Position numbers and translations under genes: made by a program. Of a stretch of 64,000 bases of DNA, positions 24,576-32,642 are shown piece by piece. The notes beneath the pieces are model-generated. The model searched no databases. It was not told where the DNA came from and saw nothing but the letters and a program-made list of their open reading frames with translations. Each line of letters begins with the position of its first letter. The first letter of the stretch is position 1. Source of the stretch: Heritagella_A intestinalis (GTDB lineage: Bacteria > Bacillota > Clostridia > Oscillospirales > Acutalibacteraceae); NCBI GenBank assembly GCA_904418995.1, contig CAJFQF010000001.1, positions 186,001-250,000 on the forward strand, written 5' to 3'.

Positions 24576-25898
24576 ATGAAAAAAGTTTCCATTGGGACGG
24601 CAGTGGCATTGGCAGCCATGGCAGCGGCGGTGACGGTTTCCCTGACCTATCTCTATGCCATGGAGCGGTTTAACAGCAAGGTGGCCGACGTCAACGAGCG
24701 TCAGGCCATGTATGCCAAGCTCAACGAAATTGACCAGAAGGTCCGCCAGGACGCCGTGGGCACGCTGGATGAAACCGCCCTGAAAGACGGCATCTGCGAG
24801 GGTTATGTGGCCGGCCTGGGAGACGCCAACGCCCAGTATCTTTCGGCGGAGCGGTATCGGATTCTCCAGCAGGGCAGCGCGGAAGAAAACATCGGCGTAG
24901 GCGTGCGCACCATCCAGGACGAGGACGGCAATATGGAAGTGGTGGAGGTGCTCCCCGGCTCCTCCGCAGAAGAGGCGGGCATCCGCAATGGGGATGTGAT
25001 TGTCGCTGTGGACGGCAGCGAGGTCATCCGCATCACCTATGGGGAGGCTTTGACCCGGCTCAGCGGCGCCGCCGGCAGCGAGATTACCCTGCGGGTTCTG
25101 CGCACCGGGGAGCAGGAAGTGGAGCGGGACGGGAAAACTGTTACCGAAGAAGTGACAGAGCCCCTGGAATTCACTTTGGAGCGCCGGGCCTATGAGGATT
25201 CCAGCATTGACTGGGACGTCATCAACGGGAACGTGGGATGCATCACGGTGCGCAGCTTTACCGAGGAAACCGCCCAGGAAGTGGAGGAAGCGGTGTCCGC
25301 CCTGCAGGAGCAGGGGGTCTGCGGCATTGTGCTGGATTTGCGGGGGAATACCAGCGGCAGCGTGGCCCATATGGTGGAGGCCTTTCAGCAGTTCCTGCCG
25401 GCGGGGAACGTGGCCCAGTATGTAAACAGCAGCGAGGAGACCGTGGTGGAATTCACCGCAGGCAGCCAGCGGCTGGCCCTGCCTTTGGCGGTGGTGGCGG
25501 ATGACACCACCTATGGGGCCGCCGAGGTCATGGCTGCCGCCATGCGGGACGGCAAAGCGGCGGTGCTGGTGGGCGCCGCCACCGCTGGGGCGGCCTCCCG
25601 CCAGGAGACGCTGCCCCTGTCTGACGGCTCCGCTGTGATTCTCACAGTGGGCTATTATGTGGACGCCCAGGGGAACTCCCTGTATGGCCAGGGGGTGGCG
25701 CCGGACCGGGAAGTAGAATTGAGCATCCTGCAAAAGCAGGTGCTGCTGCGGGGGATGCTGGACCCCCGGGAGGACCCCCAGATGCAGACGGCGGTGACCG
25801 CCCTCATTGAGCAGGGCGCCCAGGTGCAGCAGGTCCCGGGCACCGAGGAGCAGCAGGCCCCTTCCCAGACGTCGGGAAGCGATTCGGCGGAAGAATGA
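24576..25898 (+). CDS. S41-family C-terminal processing peptidase homologue, catalytic Ser and Lys missing (pseudoprotease)
   Basis: Membrane-anchored extracellular protein of 440 residues: N-terminal helix (7-27), cap region, PDZ domain (about 100-185; ENIGVGVRTIQDEDGNMEVVEVLPGSSAEEAGIRNG in shorter blocks), then the S41 core (VGCITVRSFTEETAQEVEEA, GIVLDLRGNTSGSV). Where active CtpA/CtpB carries GSASASEI this protein reads TTYGAAEV (Gly314 for Ser), and where TFGKGSVQ is expected it reads TAGAASRQ (Ala339 for Lys); Gln343 is kept. Spacing 314-339-343 equals the Ser-Lys-Gln spacing of CtpB. The fold is intact but proteolysis is not expected. It follows the FtsEX-M23 genes by 123 nt, suggesting a scaffold or regulator. 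ATG at 24576 with AAAGGA upstream. Confidence 0.9.
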   Translation: MKKVSIGTAVALAAMAAAVTVSLTYLYAMERFNSKVADVNERQAMYAKLNEIDQKVRQDAVGTLDETALKDGICEGYVAGLGDANAQYLSAERYRILQQGSAEENIGVGVRTIQDEDGNMEVVEVLPGSSAEEAGIRNGDVIVAVDGSEVIRITYGEALTRLSGAAGSEITLRVLRTGEQEVERDGKTVTEEVTEPLEFTLERRAYEDSSIDWDVINGNVGCITVRSFTEETAQEVEEAVSALQEQGVCGIVLDLRGNTSGSVAHMVEAFQQFLPAGNVAQYVNSSEETVVEFTAGSQRLALPLAVVADDTTYGAAEVMAAAMRDGKAAVLVGAATAGAASRQETLPLSDGSAVILTVGYYVDAQGNSLYGQGVAPDREVELSILQKQVLLRGMLDPREDPQMQTAVTALIEQGAQVQQVPGTEEQQAPSQTSGSDSAEE

Positions 25899-25947
25899 TT
25901 TTTCCCGGCGCTATGCGGTTTTTCGCCTGCCGTTCACGGATTTTTTA

Positions 25948-25976
25948 TTGACATCCTGAGGCAGAATTATTATAAT
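25948..25976 (+). promoter_or_regulatory. Full-consensus promoter of greA
   Basis: TTGACA (25948-25953), exactly 17 bp, TATAAT (25971-25976): the only perfect sigma-A promoter noticed in the window. Confidence 0.9.
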
Positions 25977-26020
25977 AAGAGCATTGTTCCAATCAGTAAA
26001 GCGAAAAGGTGGTACCATAG

Positions 26021-26506
26021 ATGGCAGTAAAAGAGATTATTTTAACCCAGGAAGGCCTGGAAGCTCTGGAAAAAGAGCTGGACTACCTCAAGTCCGTGCG
26101 CCGGAAAGAAGTGGCCGAGAAAATCAAAGTGGCCCTGTCCTTCGGCGACCTTTCGGAGAACAGCGAGTATGACGAGGCCAAAAACGAGCAGGCCATTATG
26201 GAAGCCCGTATTGCCGATATTGAGGTCATGCTCAAAAACGTAAAGCTCATCAACGAAGAGGACCTGAACAACGAAAATATCCACATTGGTTCCCGCATCG
26301 AGCTGGAGATCACCGGCCCTGATGGGAACGTGCGGAGCAAAGAATATAAAATCGTGGGCTCCAACGAGGCCAACCCCCGGGAGGGCCGCATTTCCGATGA
26401 ATCCGCCGTGGGCAAAGCCCTGCTGGGCCACCAGGTGGGCGATACGGTGGATGTGGAAGTCCCTGCCGGCACCATGCGTTATCGCGTAGTGGGAATTGCA
26501 AAATAA
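26021..26506 (+). CDS. greA: Transcription elongation factor GreA
   Basis: Rescues backtracked RNA polymerase by stimulating transcript cleavage. The 161 residues show the N-terminal coiled coil with tip acidic residues (LSFGDLSENSEYDEAK) and the C-terminal FKBP-like domain (GRISDESAVGKALLGHQVGD). Length and motifs are typical. ATG at 26021 with AAAGGTGG upstream. Transcribed from the perfect promoter and followed by a terminator before lysS. Confidence 0.97.
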   Translation: MAVKEIILTQEGLEALEKELDYLKSVRRKEVAEKIKVALSFGDLSENSEYDEAKNEQAIMEARIADIEVMLKNVKLINEEDLNNENIHIGSRIELEITGPDGNVRSKEYKIVGSNEANPREGRISDESAVGKALLGHQVGDTVDVEVPAGTMRYRVVGIAK

Positions 26507-26524
26507 GCAGCCGGGTCCGCCCGG

Positions 26525-26559
26525 CAGGGGGTGCGGGTAATACCCACCCCTGTTTTTTT
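26525..26559 (+). terminator. Rho-independent terminator after greA
   Basis: A stem of CAGGGGG...GGGT against ACCC...ACCCCTG (26525-26552) is followed by TTTTTTT. Confidence 0.8.
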
Positions 26560-26633
26560 AGGAGAGAAGGCCCCGATAGGGGCCTTTGATGCGTGGGAAA
26601 AGAAGGAAATTTTTTGAAAGGAATGAATCCCCC

Positions 26634-28145
26634 ATGAGTGAAACCAATCGGGCATCCGCCCAGGAACAGGATCTCAACGAGCTTTTGCAGATCCGCCGGG
26701 ACAAGCTGGCCCAGCTGCAGGAAGCTGGCCAGGACCCCTTCCGTTTGACCAGCTACCCTGTAGACAACCATGCTGCGCCCATCCGGGAGAAATATGCGGC
26801 CTTGGAGCCGGAACAGGACAGCGGCGACCAGGTGTGCGTGGCCGGCCGTATGATGAGCAAGCGGGTGATGGGCAAGGCCAGCTTTGCCGATTTGCAGGAT
26901 AAGAGCGGCTCCATCCAGCTGTATGTCCGCCGCGACCTTATTGGCGACGAAGCATACGCCGCTTTTAAAAAGCTGGACATCGGCGACCTCATCGGCGTCA
27001 AGGGCGAGGTGTTCCGCACCAAGAAGGGGGAGCTCAGCGTCAAGGCTTCTGAGGTGACCCTGCTGAGCAAGAGCCTCAAGCCCCTGCCGGAGAAGTTCCA
27101 CGGTCTCACGGATACGGATACCCGGTACCGCCAGCGCTATGTGGATTTGATTGTCAACCCGGAAGTCCGGGATACCTTCATCAAGCGCTCCGCCATTCTG
27201 CGGGAGATCCGCAACTTCCTGGACAGCCAGGGCTTTATGGAGGTGGAAACCCCCATGCTGGTGTCCAATGCCGGCGGCGCGGCTGCCCGCCCCTTTGAGA
27301 CCCACTACAACGCCCTGGACGAGGATGTAAAGCTGCGGATTTCCCTGGAGCTGTATCTGAAGCGGCTTATCGTAGGCGGCCTGGAGCGGGTGTATGAGAT
27401 TGGCCGGGTGTTCCGCAACGAGGGCGTGGATACCCGCCACAACCCGGAGTTCACCCTGATGGAGCTGTATCAGGCCTACACCGACTATCACGGCATGATG
27501 GATTTGACGGAGAACCTGTTCCGCCATGTGGCCCAGAAGGTCTGCGGCACCACTTTGATCCCCTATGCCGAGGCCATGATTGATTTGGGCAAGCCCTTTG
27601 CGCGCATGACCATGGTGGACGCGGTGAAGAAGTATGCCGGGGTGGATTTCGACCAGATTCCCGACACCGAAGCCGCCAAAAAGCTGGCGGATGAAAAGGG
27701 CATCCACTATGAGGCCCGCCACACCAAGGGGGACATCCTGAACCTGTTCTTTGAGGAGTATGTGGAGGAGCACCTGATCCAGCCCATTTTCATTATGGAC
27801 CACCCGGTGGAGATCTCCCCCTTGACCAAGCGCAAGCCCGACAAGCCCGAGTATGTGGAGCGGTTTGAGCTCTTCATTTATGGCCGGGAGATGTGCAACG
27901 CCTACTCCGAGCTCAACGACCCCATTGACCAGCGCAAGCGTTTTGCCGAGCAGGAGAAGCTGCTGGCCCAGGGTGACGAAGAAGCCAACCACACCGACGA
28001 GGACTTCCTCAATGCACTGGAAATCGGTATGCCCCCCACGGGCGGTATCGGCTACGGCATTGACCGCCTGGTGATGCTGCTGACCAATTCCGCCAGCATC
28101 CGGGACGTGCTGCTGTTCCCCACCATGAAACCCCTGGATAAGTAA
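26634..28145 (+). CDS. lysS: Lysyl-tRNA synthetase, class II
   Basis: Charges tRNA-Lys (503 residues). N-terminal OB-fold anticodon domain (about 45-155; VCVAGRMMSKRVMGKASFAD), class II core with motif 1 (FIKRSAILREIRNFLD), motif 2 (RVYEIGRVFRNEGVDTRHNPEFT) and motif 3 (MPPTGGIGYGIDRLVML). Start ATG at 26634 with GAAAGGA (about 26616); an earlier in-frame ATG at 26586 has no site and would add a non-family extension. No T-box or clear own promoter was seen, so it may depend on read-through from greA or on an unrecognised promoter. Confidence 0.97.
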   Translation: MSETNRASAQEQDLNELLQIRRDKLAQLQEAGQDPFRLTSYPVDNHAAPIREKYAALEPEQDSGDQVCVAGRMMSKRVMGKASFADLQDKSGSIQLYVRRDLIGDEAYAAFKKLDIGDLIGVKGEVFRTKKGELSVKASEVTLLSKSLKPLPEKFHGLTDTDTRYRQRYVDLIVNPEVRDTFIKRSAILREIRNFLDSQGFMEVETPMLVSNAGGAAARPFETHYNALDEDVKLRISLELYLKRLIVGGLERVYEIGRVFRNEGVDTRHNPEFTLMELYQAYTDYHGMMDLTENLFRHVAQKVCGTTLIPYAEAMIDLGKPFARMTMVDAVKKYAGVDFDQIPDTEAAKKLADEKGIHYEARHTKGDILNLFFEEYVEEHLIQPIFIMDHPVEISPLTKRKPDKPEYVERFELFIYGREMCNAYSELNDPIDQRKRFAEQEKLLAQGDEEANHTDEDFLNALEIGMPPTGGIGYGIDRLVMLLTNSASIRDVLLFPTMKPLDK

Positions 28146-28154
28146 TGCAATGAG

Positions 28155-28187
28155 AGGCCGCCTGTTTCTGTACAGGCGGCCTTTTTG
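28155..28187 (+). terminator. Rho-independent terminator of lysS
   Basis: AGGCCGCCTGT (28155-28165) pairs perfectly with ACAGGCGGCCT (28172-28182) and is followed by TTTTT, which also forms part of the next -35. Confidence 0.9.
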
Positions 28188-28213
28188 ACTTTTCCGGGGG
28201 CAGTTGTTATACT
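28185..28213 (+). promoter_or_regulatory. Promoter of the alpha/beta hydrolase gene
   Basis: TTGACT (28185-28190), 17-bp spacer, TATACT (28208-28213). Confidence 0.8.
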
Positions 28214-28250
28214 GAATCTGGATAAATTTTCGTAGAAAGGTGGGAGCGCG

Positions 28251-28883
28251 GTGCAAAACCTCTTGCTTCACGGATTAGGGCAGAATGTGGCCAGCTGGGA
28301 GGCTGTAAAAAGCCAGTTGGCAAGCCGCCAGATGGAAGCAGAAGCCCTGGATTTGTATGGGATGCTGCAAGGCAGGAAGGCAGAATACGGGGCCCTGCTG
28401 GAGAGTTTACTAGACCATTGCAATGGGCAGGACGGGAAGCTGAACCTGTGCGGCCTGTCCCTTGGCGGGGTGCTGGCATTGGACTATGCCAAAAGGTTCC
28501 CGGAGCGGGTGAACTCCCTGGTAGTCATCGGCACCCCGTACCAAATCCCCAAGTTCCTCTTGCAGTTACAGAGCATGATTTTCCGTGTCATGCCCAAATC
28601 CGCCTTTGAAGAAATGGGGTGCGGCAAAAAGACCCTGCGTTCTTTGGCCAGCTCCATGGGGCGCTTGGACATCCCCGAGGGTTTGGAGAAAATCCACTGC
28701 CCGGCGTTGGTTTTGTGCGGGGAAAAGGACTCCCAAAACCAGGAGAGCGCCCAGCGCCTGCACCAGCAGCTCAAAGGGAGCGTGCTGCGGCTGGTTCCAG
28801 GGGCCGCACATGAGGTCAACGTGGAGAACCCCCAGGCCCTTGCCCAGCTCCTCTGTGAGTTTTGGGGAGAGGAAACCTCCTAA
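28251..28883 (+). CDS. Alpha/beta-hydrolase fold protein
   Basis: A 210-residue soluble hydrolase of unknown substrate. The triad is visible: nucleophile Ser70 in GLSLGG, Asp160 in LCGEKD, His187 in GAAHEVN; the oxyanion-hole loop is LLHGLGQN near the N-terminus. Length fits the MenH/esterase-like group, but no menaquinone gene is near, so a specific role is not assigned. The start is a GTG at 28251 with AAAGGTGGGA upstream. Monocistronic, convergent with ldh. Confidence 0.85.
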   Translation: MQNLLLHGLGQNVASWEAVKSQLASRQMEAEALDLYGMLQGRKAEYGALLESLLDHCNGQDGKLNLCGLSLGGVLALDYAKRFPERVNSLVVIGTPYQIPKFLLQLQSMIFRVMPKSAFEEMGCGKKTLRSLASSMGRLDIPEGLEKIHCPALVLCGEKDSQNQESAQRLHQQLKGSVLRLVPGAAHEVNVENPQALAQLLCEFWGEETS

Positions 28884-28902
28884 GCGCTTTTTAACAGTCA
28901 AA

Positions 28903-28935
28903 GGCCCGCCCTCCGGAATGTCCGGGGAGCGGGCC
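28903..28935. terminator. Hairpin between convergent genes (possible bidirectional terminator)
   Basis: A GC-rich stem of about 15 bp with mismatches (28903-28917 against 28921-28935) sits between the hydrolase and ldh. Neither side has a strong T-run, so efficiency is uncertain. Confidence 0.55.
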
Positions 28936-28954
28936 CATTGATTTTAGAAAGGGA

Positions 28955-29911
28955 TTACAGGTTTTCCAGTTCCCGATAGCTGTTTTCCAAAGTCTCGCAG
29001 GAGAGGCGGAATTTTTCGCTTTCTTCCGCAGAGAGGTTCAGGGGGAGCACTTTGCGCACGCCGTTGCGGCCCACAATGCAGGGCACTCCGGCAAAGACCC
29101 CGTGCTGGCCGTATTCGCCCCGGAGCATGGCGGAAACCGTCAGGACGCTGCTCTCGTTGCCGAAGATGGCCCGGGTAATCCGCACCATTGCCATGCCGAT
29201 GCCGTAATAGGTGGCCCGCTTGGCCTTGATAATCTGCTGGGCGGCGGTGCGCACCTCTTCGCTGATGCGGTCCAGGTCCTCCCGGCAGCAGTTGCCGGAT
29301 TCCTCGCAGATCTCCAAAATAGGCCGGGTGGCCAGCATGGCCTGGGACCAGGCCACAAACTCGCTGTCCCCGTGCTCGCCGATGACATAGGCGTGCATAT
29401 TCCGGGGGTCTACGGAGAAATACTCGCCCAGAAGATAGCGCAGGCGGGCGGTATCCAGAGCGGTGCCGGTGCCCAGCACCCGGCGAGGGTTAAAGCCGGA
29501 CAGGGTGCAGGTAATGCGGGTCATGATGTCCACGGGGTTGGTGGCCACCAGGAAGATGCCGTTAAAACCGGATTCCGTTACCGGCCCGATGATGGAGCGG
29601 AAAACTTCCGTATTCCGGTTCAGCAGGTCCAGGCGGGATTCCCCGGGTTTTTGGGCCACGCCGGCGCAGATGACCACAATGTCAGCAGTGGCGCAGTCCG
29701 CATATTCCCCGGCGCGGATTTTCATATGAGAACCGGAAAAAGCCAGGCCGTGGTTCAGGTCCATGGCTTCGCCCCGGGCCCGTTCCTTGTCCAGGTCGAT
29801 GAGCACCAGTTCGTCGCAGGCGTTCTGGTTCAGCAGGGCATAGGCGTAGCTCATGCCCACCATGCCGGTGCCAATGAGCACCACTTTTCGGTTGTCGGTT
29901 ACAGGAATCAT
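28955..29911 (-). CDS. ldh: L-lactate dehydrogenase
   Basis: Reduces pyruvate to L-lactate with NADH (318 residues), a fermentative NADH sink. Rossmann motif VVLIGTGMVGMSYA; GVAQKPGESRLDLL, in which Gln87 marks lactate rather than malate specificity; VATNPVDIMT; active-site His180 in VIGEHGDSE. ATG at 29911 on the minus strand. Its promoter (30017-30045) carries a perfect Rex operator at the start site, so expression should rise when the NADH/NAD+ ratio is high. Monocistronic. Confidence 0.96.
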   Translation of the reverse strand: MIPVTDNRKVVLIGTGMVGMSYAYALLNQNACDELVLIDLDKERARGEAMDLNHGLAFSGSHMKIRAGEYADCATADIVVICAGVAQKPGESRLDLLNRNTEVFRSIIGPVTESGFNGIFLVATNPVDIMTRITCTLSGFNPRRVLGTGTALDTARLRYLLGEYFSVDPRNMHAYVIGEHGDSEFVAWSQAMLATRPILEICEESGNCCREDLDRISEEVRTAAQQIIKAKRATYYGIGMAMVRITRAIFGNESSVLTVSAMLRGEYGQHGVFAGVPCIVGRNGVRKVLPLNLSAEESEKFRLSCETLENSYRELENL

Positions 29912-29994
29912 TTGGTTCAGTCCTTTCTGTCACGCTATCCTTATGGTTGCCGGAAATTTCCCCGGTATGCGAGGAATCTTCGGCAGGGATAACT

Positions 29995-30012
29995 TTGTTA
30001 ATTTTTTAACAA
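29995..30012. promoter_or_regulatory. Rex operator controlling ldh
   Basis: A perfect 18-bp palindrome TTGTTAA-TTTT-TTAACAA, equal to the Rex consensus of Clostridia (TTGTTAANNNNTTAACAA). It covers the predicted ldh start site, 4 bp beyond the -10. Confidence 0.85.
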
Positions 30013-30016
30013 TATT

Positions 30017-30045
30017 ATTATAGCAAATTTCCTCCCAAAAATCAA
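30017..30045 (-). promoter_or_regulatory. Promoter of ldh
   Basis: On the minus strand TTGATT (30045-30040), 17-bp spacer, TATAAT (30022-30017), immediately upstream of the Rex operator. Confidence 0.8.
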
Positions 30046-30147
30046 GAGTCAAAGGAAGCATTCCCGTGTTCCGCGAGAAAAGACAACAAAGCGCGGGATT
30101 TTGAGTGAGATTCCATCCATATATAAAAGGCATTTTTGACGGATTTA

Positions 30148-30180
30148 GCCCAAACGGAAGCTCTTTTGGCCCAAACGGAA
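30148..30180. repeat. Direct repeat GCCCAAACGGAA x2, 21 bp apart, upstream of the metal-ATPase promoter
   Basis: GCCCAAACGGAA occurs at 30148-30159 and 30169-30180, two helical turns apart on the same face of DNA. CGGAAGCT also recurs at about 30155 and 30190. They lie between the divergent ldh and metal-ATPase promoters, just upstream of the -35 at 30199, the usual place of activator sites. Confidence 0.6.
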
Positions 30181-30198
30181 ATATCTATCCGGAAGCTA

Positions 30199-30266
30199 TT
30201 GACCAACAGCGGGAAAGAGCATATTATATGCATGGATGAACGATTAAACAACTATTGAATATTCAA
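30199..30266 (+). promoter_or_regulatory. Promoter and candidate operator of the HMA / metal-ATPase operon
   Basis: TTGACC (30199-30204), 17-bp spacer, TATTAT (30222-30227). Downstream of the start site lies a perfect 12-bp palindrome TTGAATATTCAA (30255-30266), similar in character to ArsR/SmtB-type metal-sensor operators. No sensor gene is in the neighbourhood. Confidence 0.6.
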
Positions 30267-30289
30267 AATCAGGAAAGGAGCCCTTACCC

Positions 30290-30508
30290 ATGAAAAAGGC
30301 ATACAAAATTGAAGTGGATTGCGCCAACTGCGCCAACAAGATGGAGGAAGCTGCCCGGAAAACTCCCGGCGTCAAAGGGGCGGTGGTGAACTTTATGACC
30401 CTGAAGATGAATGTGGAGTTCGATGAGGGCCAGGACCACAGGGCCGTCATGGAGCAGGTGCGCCGAAACTGCAAGCGGGTGGAAGACGACTGCGAAATCT
30501 ATCTGTAA
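30290..30508 (+). CDS. Small heavy-metal-associated (HMA) domain protein
   Basis: A 72-residue ferredoxin-like HMA domain with the metal-binding Cys pair in DCANCANKM (CxxC near residues 11-14), followed by the beta-alpha-beta pattern (TPGVKGAVVNFMTLKMNVEF). Such proteins bind soft or transition metal ions and deliver them to P-type ATPases. Start ATG at 30290 with AGGAAAGGAG upstream. It is 39 nt before the metal ATPase, which lacks an HMA domain of its own, so it looks like that pump's detached metal-binding domain. Confidence 0.88.
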   Translation: MKKAYKIEVDCANCANKMEEAARKTPGVKGAVVNFMTLKMNVEFDEGQDHRAVMEQVRRNCKRVEDDCEIYL

Positions 30509-30547
30509 GGCGCTTCCTGATTTTGCGAAGAAGGGATGGTTACAACC

Positions 30548-32557
30548 ATGCAGGAACTCATCGTGGAAGGGCTGCTCCTCATCGTTGCGGTGATGGCGGT
30601 GGCGCTGCTCCTAGTGGGCAGGCGAAAAAACAGCATGACTAAAAAACAGCAGAAGATGCTGGGCCGGATTCTGGCCGCTGCCCTCCTGCTGCTGGTGCTC
30701 CAGATCTTGCCGGAGAACCTGTTCAGCCCCCTGGACGGGCTGCTCTCCGGGTTGGCCTATTGGGGAAAGCTGGCTCTGTATCTGGTGGATTACCTGATTA
30801 TCGGCTATGACATTCTCCTGAAGGCCGGAAAGGGCATTAAAAACGGCCAGATTTTTGACGAGTGCTTTTTGATGGCTATCGCCACTGTAGGCGCCATTGC
30901 CTTAGCACTGTATGAGGGCAGCAGCGACTACACTGAGGCCATCGCGGTGATGCTGTTCTACCAGATTGGCGAATGGTTCCAGGGCTATGCCGTGGGAAAG
31001 AGCCGCCGGAATATCAGCGAGCTCATGGATATCCGGCCAGACTACGCCAATGTAGAACGAAACGGCAAGTTGGAAAAGGTGGACCCGGATGAAGTGGAGA
31101 TTGGCAGTGTGATTGTGGTACAGCCTGGGGAGAAGGTGCCTATTGACGGCGTGATTGAAGAAGGCGCATCCACGCTGAACACCAGCGCTCTCACTGGTGA
31201 GAGCCTGCCCCGAGAGGCCAGAGCCGGAGACGAGATTATCAGTGGCTGTATCAATATGACCGGTGTGCTGAAAATCCGTACCACCAAGGAATTTGGGGAA
31301 TCCACAGTTTCCAAAATCCTGGATTTGGTGGAGAACGCCAGCTCCCGGAAATCCAAATCCGAGGACTTTATCTCCAAGTTCGCCCGTGTCTACACTCCGG
31401 CAGTTTGTATTGCCGCCCTGGCTTTGGCCCTGCTGCTGCCGTTGGGAAGCCTGGTTTTGGGAATGGATCCCCTGTGGGAACAGTGGGTGTACCGGGCCCT
31501 GACCTTCCTGGTCATCTCCTGCCCCTGCGCCTTGGTTATCAGTATCCCTCTGTCCTTCTTCGCGGGAATCGGCGGCGCCAGCAATGCGGGCGTTTTGGTG
31601 AAGGGTTCCAACTATCTGGAAGCCCTGTCCCAGACCAAAATGGTGGTGTTCGATAAGACTGGAACCCTGACCCGTGGGGTCTTTGAAGTCAACGGCATCC
31701 ACCACAACGAGATGGAAAACGAAAAGCTTCTGGAATACGCAGCCCTGGCGGAGAGCGCTTCTTCCCACCCCATCAGCAAGAGCCTCCAGCGGGCCTATGG
31801 CAAGGAGCTCGACCGCTCCCGGGTGACGGACATCCAGGAAATCAGCGGCAACGGCGTCCTGGCCAAGGTGGACGGCGTCCAGGTGGCCGCCGGCAACAAC
31901 AAGCTCATGGAGCGGCTGGGCGTCCCTTACATCAACTGCCATAAGGTGGGCACCATTATCCACATGGCCGTTAATGGAGAATATGCCGGGCATATTGTGA
32001 TTTCCGATATTGTCAAGCCCCACGCCCAGGAGGCTGTTCAGGCCCTGAAGTCTGCCGGCATCCGGGAGACCGTCATGCTCACCGGCGACGCCAAACGGGT
32101 GGCCGACCAAGTGGGGAAGGAGTTGGGCATAGACCAGGTATACAGCGAACTGCTCCCGGCGGATAAGGTGGAAAAGGTGGAGGAACTCCTGCGAACCAAG
32201 CCGGAGAAGGCCAAGCTGGCCTTTGTGGGGGACGGCATCAACGATGCCCCGGTGCTGCGCCGGGCAGATATTGGCATCGCTATGGGGGCCATGGGCTCCG
32301 ATGCGGCCATTGAAGCGGCGGATGTGGTGCTCATGGACGACGACCCCCTGAAGATTTCCAAGGCCATCAAAATTTCCCGGAAGTGCCTGGGGATTGTGTA
32401 TCAGAACATCGTGTTCGCCATCGGCATCAAACTCATCTGCCTGGTGCTGGGGGCCTTCGGTATCGCCGATATGTGGCTGGCCATCTTCGCTGACGTAGGC
32501 GTCATGGTGCTGGCCGTCCTCAATGCTATCCGAGCCATGTTTGTCAAGAAGCTGTAA
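30548..32557 (+). CDS. Heavy-metal-exporting P1B-type ATPase, Zn/Cd/Pb (ZntA/CadA) type
   Basis: Membrane pump of 669 residues exporting a divalent metal. Two to three N-terminal helices, then the P1B core: actuator motif TGES, metal-site CPC (Cys325-Pro-Cys327) in SCPCALVIS, phosphorylated Asp369 in DKTGTLT, SSHP in the nucleotide domain, GDGINDAP. The CPC plus the FVISCPCALVIS context and the paired HMA protein fit the Zn/Cd group rather than copper (the copper pump is at 55754). There is no fused HMA domain. ATG 30548 is preferred over 30536, which overlaps the binding site AAGGGA. Confidence 0.92.
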   Translation: MQELIVEGLLLIVAVMAVALLLVGRRKNSMTKKQQKMLGRILAAALLLLVLQILPENLFSPLDGLLSGLAYWGKLALYLVDYLIIGYDILLKAGKGIKNGQIFDECFLMAIATVGAIALALYEGSSDYTEAIAVMLFYQIGEWFQGYAVGKSRRNISELMDIRPDYANVERNGKLEKVDPDEVEIGSVIVVQPGEKVPIDGVIEEGASTLNTSALTGESLPREARAGDEIISGCINMTGVLKIRTTKEFGESTVSKILDLVENASSRKSKSEDFISKFARVYTPAVCIAALALALLLPLGSLVLGMDPLWEQWVYRALTFLVISCPCALVISIPLSFFAGIGGASNAGVLVKGSNYLEALSQTKMVVFDKTGTLTRGVFEVNGIHHNEMENEKLLEYAALAESASSHPISKSLQRAYGKELDRSRVTDIQEISGNGVLAKVDGVQVAAGNNKLMERLGVPYINCHKVGTIIHMAVNGEYAGHIVISDIVKPHAQEAVQALKSAGIRETVMLTGDAKRVADQVGKELGIDQVYSELLPADKVEKVEELLRTKPEKAKLAFVGDGINDAPVLRRADIGIAMGAMGSDAAIEAADVVLMDDDPLKISKAIKISRKCLGIVYQNIVFAIGIKLICLVLGAFGIADMWLAIFADVGVMVLAVLNAIRAMFVKKL

Positions 32558-32585
32558 ATCGAAAAGGAAATCCCTTTCCATAGAG

Positions 32586-32630
32586 AAACCCCGCCTTACC
32601 GGTAAGAAAACCGGCAGAGCGGGGTTTTTG
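32586..32630. terminator. Rho-independent terminator between convergent genes
   Basis: AAACCCCGC (32586-32594) pairs with GCGGGGTTT (32619-32627) followed by TTG; inner CCGGT/ACCGG pairing extends the hairpin. It ends the metal-ATPase transcript and may also act on the minus strand. Confidence 0.8.
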
Positions 32631-32642
32631 TGATAATCATTG

